Positions 6,159-7,337 of a stretch of 7,337 bases of DNA are shown piece after piece (the first letter of the stretch is position 1; every line of letters starts with the position of its first letter). Made by a program: the position numbers and the translations under genes. The notes beneath the pieces were generated by a model. It did not search any database, was not told the DNA's origin, and was given only the letters and a program-made list of their open reading frames with translations. Origin of the DNA: Bacteroidia bacterium (GTDB lineage Bacteria; Bacteroidota; Bacteroidia; Flavobacteriales; Flavobacteriaceae); NCBI GenBank assembly GCA_018679315.1, contig JAHHLF010000125.1, positions 1 through 7,337 on the forward strand. The letters are read 5' to 3'.

Positions 6159-7337
6159 TATATATCAAGATTGAGCTCATTCTCCATATTCTGAATTTGC
6201 CTTCTAAGTTTCTTCTTCTTCTCCTCGATCCTCTTGCAATACTCTTGAAACCTTGTTTCATTCCGGATCCTGTCAAAGAAGGGATCATTTGACAGGAAAG
6301 GATAATGAAGATCGTCTCTTTTATCCAATTCTTCTAAGTATTCATAGGCCTTTTCAAAATCTCCTCTCGCCGCATATATTCGTGATAGATCTCTTTGGGG
6401 CCATGGGCCTTCCAGAATACTGGCATTGCGGCGTTCAATTGCGTCTTCGAAAAACTTGTGAGCCGAGGATTCGCGACCGGTATTATGAAGTATTAAGGCA
6501 TAATCCATATCAAGGTAATCTCTGGCCACGTAGTACGGCTCTGCTTCTTTCCAATTTCTTGCAAAAAAGTGAGCTACTCCCATCTCATAGGATCCTATAA
6601 GGCTATCGCGTGGGGCCACTAAATTTTCTATTAGTGCTATAGCATTATCTGTTTCAGATGTGCTACGGTAATCATTAAGAATATTACCTAAAATGTATTG
6701 GTTCTCAAGGCCTTTATCCAAAAAATGTTTCCAGATTTCGAGCGATCTTTCAAAGTTGCCTAAGTCAGAATGTATGGTTGCCAAGGCAAAATAGCCCCTT
6801 GGTGACTTTGGATCACGCTTTATTTTGAGTGCAGCATAATCGAAGGCATTTATGATATCCCCTTTGGTATAGTAATCAGAATAATATTCAAATAAACCTG
6901 TTTTTGGGTCAATTTCCAGCGCTCTATTTACCCAATTTCTCCAGGTGTCTATCCCCTTAATCCTCTCATATCTGCCAATCACAATGTAAGGGTCGGGGAG
7001 TAAGGAATCATTCTGAATTGCTTTTTTAGCATATTCTATACTTTTATTGGACAACTCTTCAAAATTTGCGCCCCAGATTGTCGAAGCACCAATATAGATT
7101 TCCGCCAACAAGGAATAAGCCTGAGCAAAATTTGGATCATGGGATATGGCTTGTTCCAGGTACCGAATAGTGGTTTCATTGTATTTTAATTCTGAGAACC
7201 AAGCAAAATCATGGAATCTGTCAAGTGCCTTTAAGTAAAATTCATAAGCCAGCAGATTCGATGTGGGTATCTTCTGAATTTGGGATATTTTTTGTTCAGA
7301 AACATTCAAAGGTAGCTTTTCTGCAATACCCGTGGAT
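6158..7337 (-). CDS. TPR-repeat protein, C-terminal part of a probable TolB-like/TPR regulator; start lies outside window
   Basis: The frame is open from the window edge to the stop at 6158, giving 392 visible residues. A TTG at 7309 could serve as a start, but the codons before it (STGIAEKLPL) continue the family sequence, so this is a truncated gene. The linker IAEKLPLNVSEQ, then KIPTSNLLAYEFYLKALDRF, is typical of proteins in which a TolB/FlgO-like domain precedes TPRs; in these an HTH, kinase or nucleotide cyclase domain often sits at the N-terminus. At least six TPR-like helix pairs follow, with residues such as AISHDPNFAQAYSLLAEIY and ALEIDPKTG. The C-terminus has LSNDPFFDRIRNETRFQEY, the usual end of this family, then a charged helix (IEEKKKKLRRQ). 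No membrane segment is visible. TPRs normally bind other proteins. Which effector domain is attached cannot be told from here. Confidence 0.8.
   Translation of the reverse strand, partial: STGIAEKLPLNVSEQKISQIQKIPTSNLLAYEFYLKALDRFHDFAWFSELKYNETTIRYLEQAISHDPNFAQAYSLLAEIYIGASTIWGANFEELSNKSIEYAKKAIQNDSLLPDPYIVIGRYERIKGIDTWRNWVNRALEIDPKTGLFEYYSDYYTKGDIINAFDYAALKIKRDPKSPRGYFALATIHSDLGNFERSLEIWKHFLDKGLENQYILGNILNDYRSTSETDNAIALIENLVAPRDSLIGSYEMGVAHFFARNWKEAEPYYVARDYLDMDYALILHNTGRESSAHKFFEDAIERRNASILEGPWPQRDLSRIYAARGDFEKAYEYLEELDKRDDLHYPFLSNDPFFDRIRNETRFQEYCKRIEEKKKKLRRQIQNMENELNLDI

Noticed and set aside
6253..6600. Plus-strand open frame of 115 codons
   Set aside because: It is antisense to the TPR gene and shows no recognisable protein features.

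Overview
The window reads as a piece of chromosome from a member of the Bacteroidota, most likely a marine-type flavobacterium. I infer this from protein style, not from any marker gene. The signs are secreted proteins whose signal peptides end in Ala-Gln or a similar residue, a TAT-exported Gfo/Idh/MocA oxidoreductase, a secreted SUMF1-like protein, a TPR-linked class III cyclase, moderate-to-low GC, and the general lack of Shine-Dalgarno sequences. No phage, IS element, CRISPR array, rRNA or intact tRNA was seen.

All five genes lie on the minus strand, so transcription runs from right to left. In that order they are: (1) 7337-6158, the C-terminal part of a TPR protein whose start lies outside the window; (2) 6036-5044, a secreted formylglycine-generating-enzyme-like (SUMF1 fold) protein that lacks the catalytic cysteine pair; (3) 5038-3692, a TAT-signal Gfo/Idh/MocA oxidoreductase starting 5 nt after gene 2 ends; (4) 3406-1388, a membrane-anchored adenylate cyclase with an extracytoplasmic TPR sensor region; (5) 1186-1, the N-terminal part of a secreted subtilisin-family (S8) protease, cut by the window edge just after its catalytic Asp.

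Genes 2 and 3 are almost certainly one transcription unit, and both products should act outside the cytoplasm, so they probably share a process, perhaps sugar or polymer metabolism. The other genes are separated by about 120-270 nt and probably have their own promoters. Genes 1 and 4 both look like signalling or regulatory TPR proteins, but nothing in the sequence proves that they control genes 2-3 or 5.

Intergenic DNA: 6037-6157 is unusually rich in inverted repeats (a 9-bp stem over the stop codon of gene 1, a 12-bp perfect palindrome, and a 7+7 operator-like repeat just before gene 2). The 3407-3691 gap holds two short hairpins and may be a decayed repeat. The 1187-1387 gap holds imperfect direct repeats upstream of the protease. 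I did not find a clearly new system. The best leads are the cysteine-less SUMF1 / TAT oxidoreductase pair and the cyclase receptor beside it.
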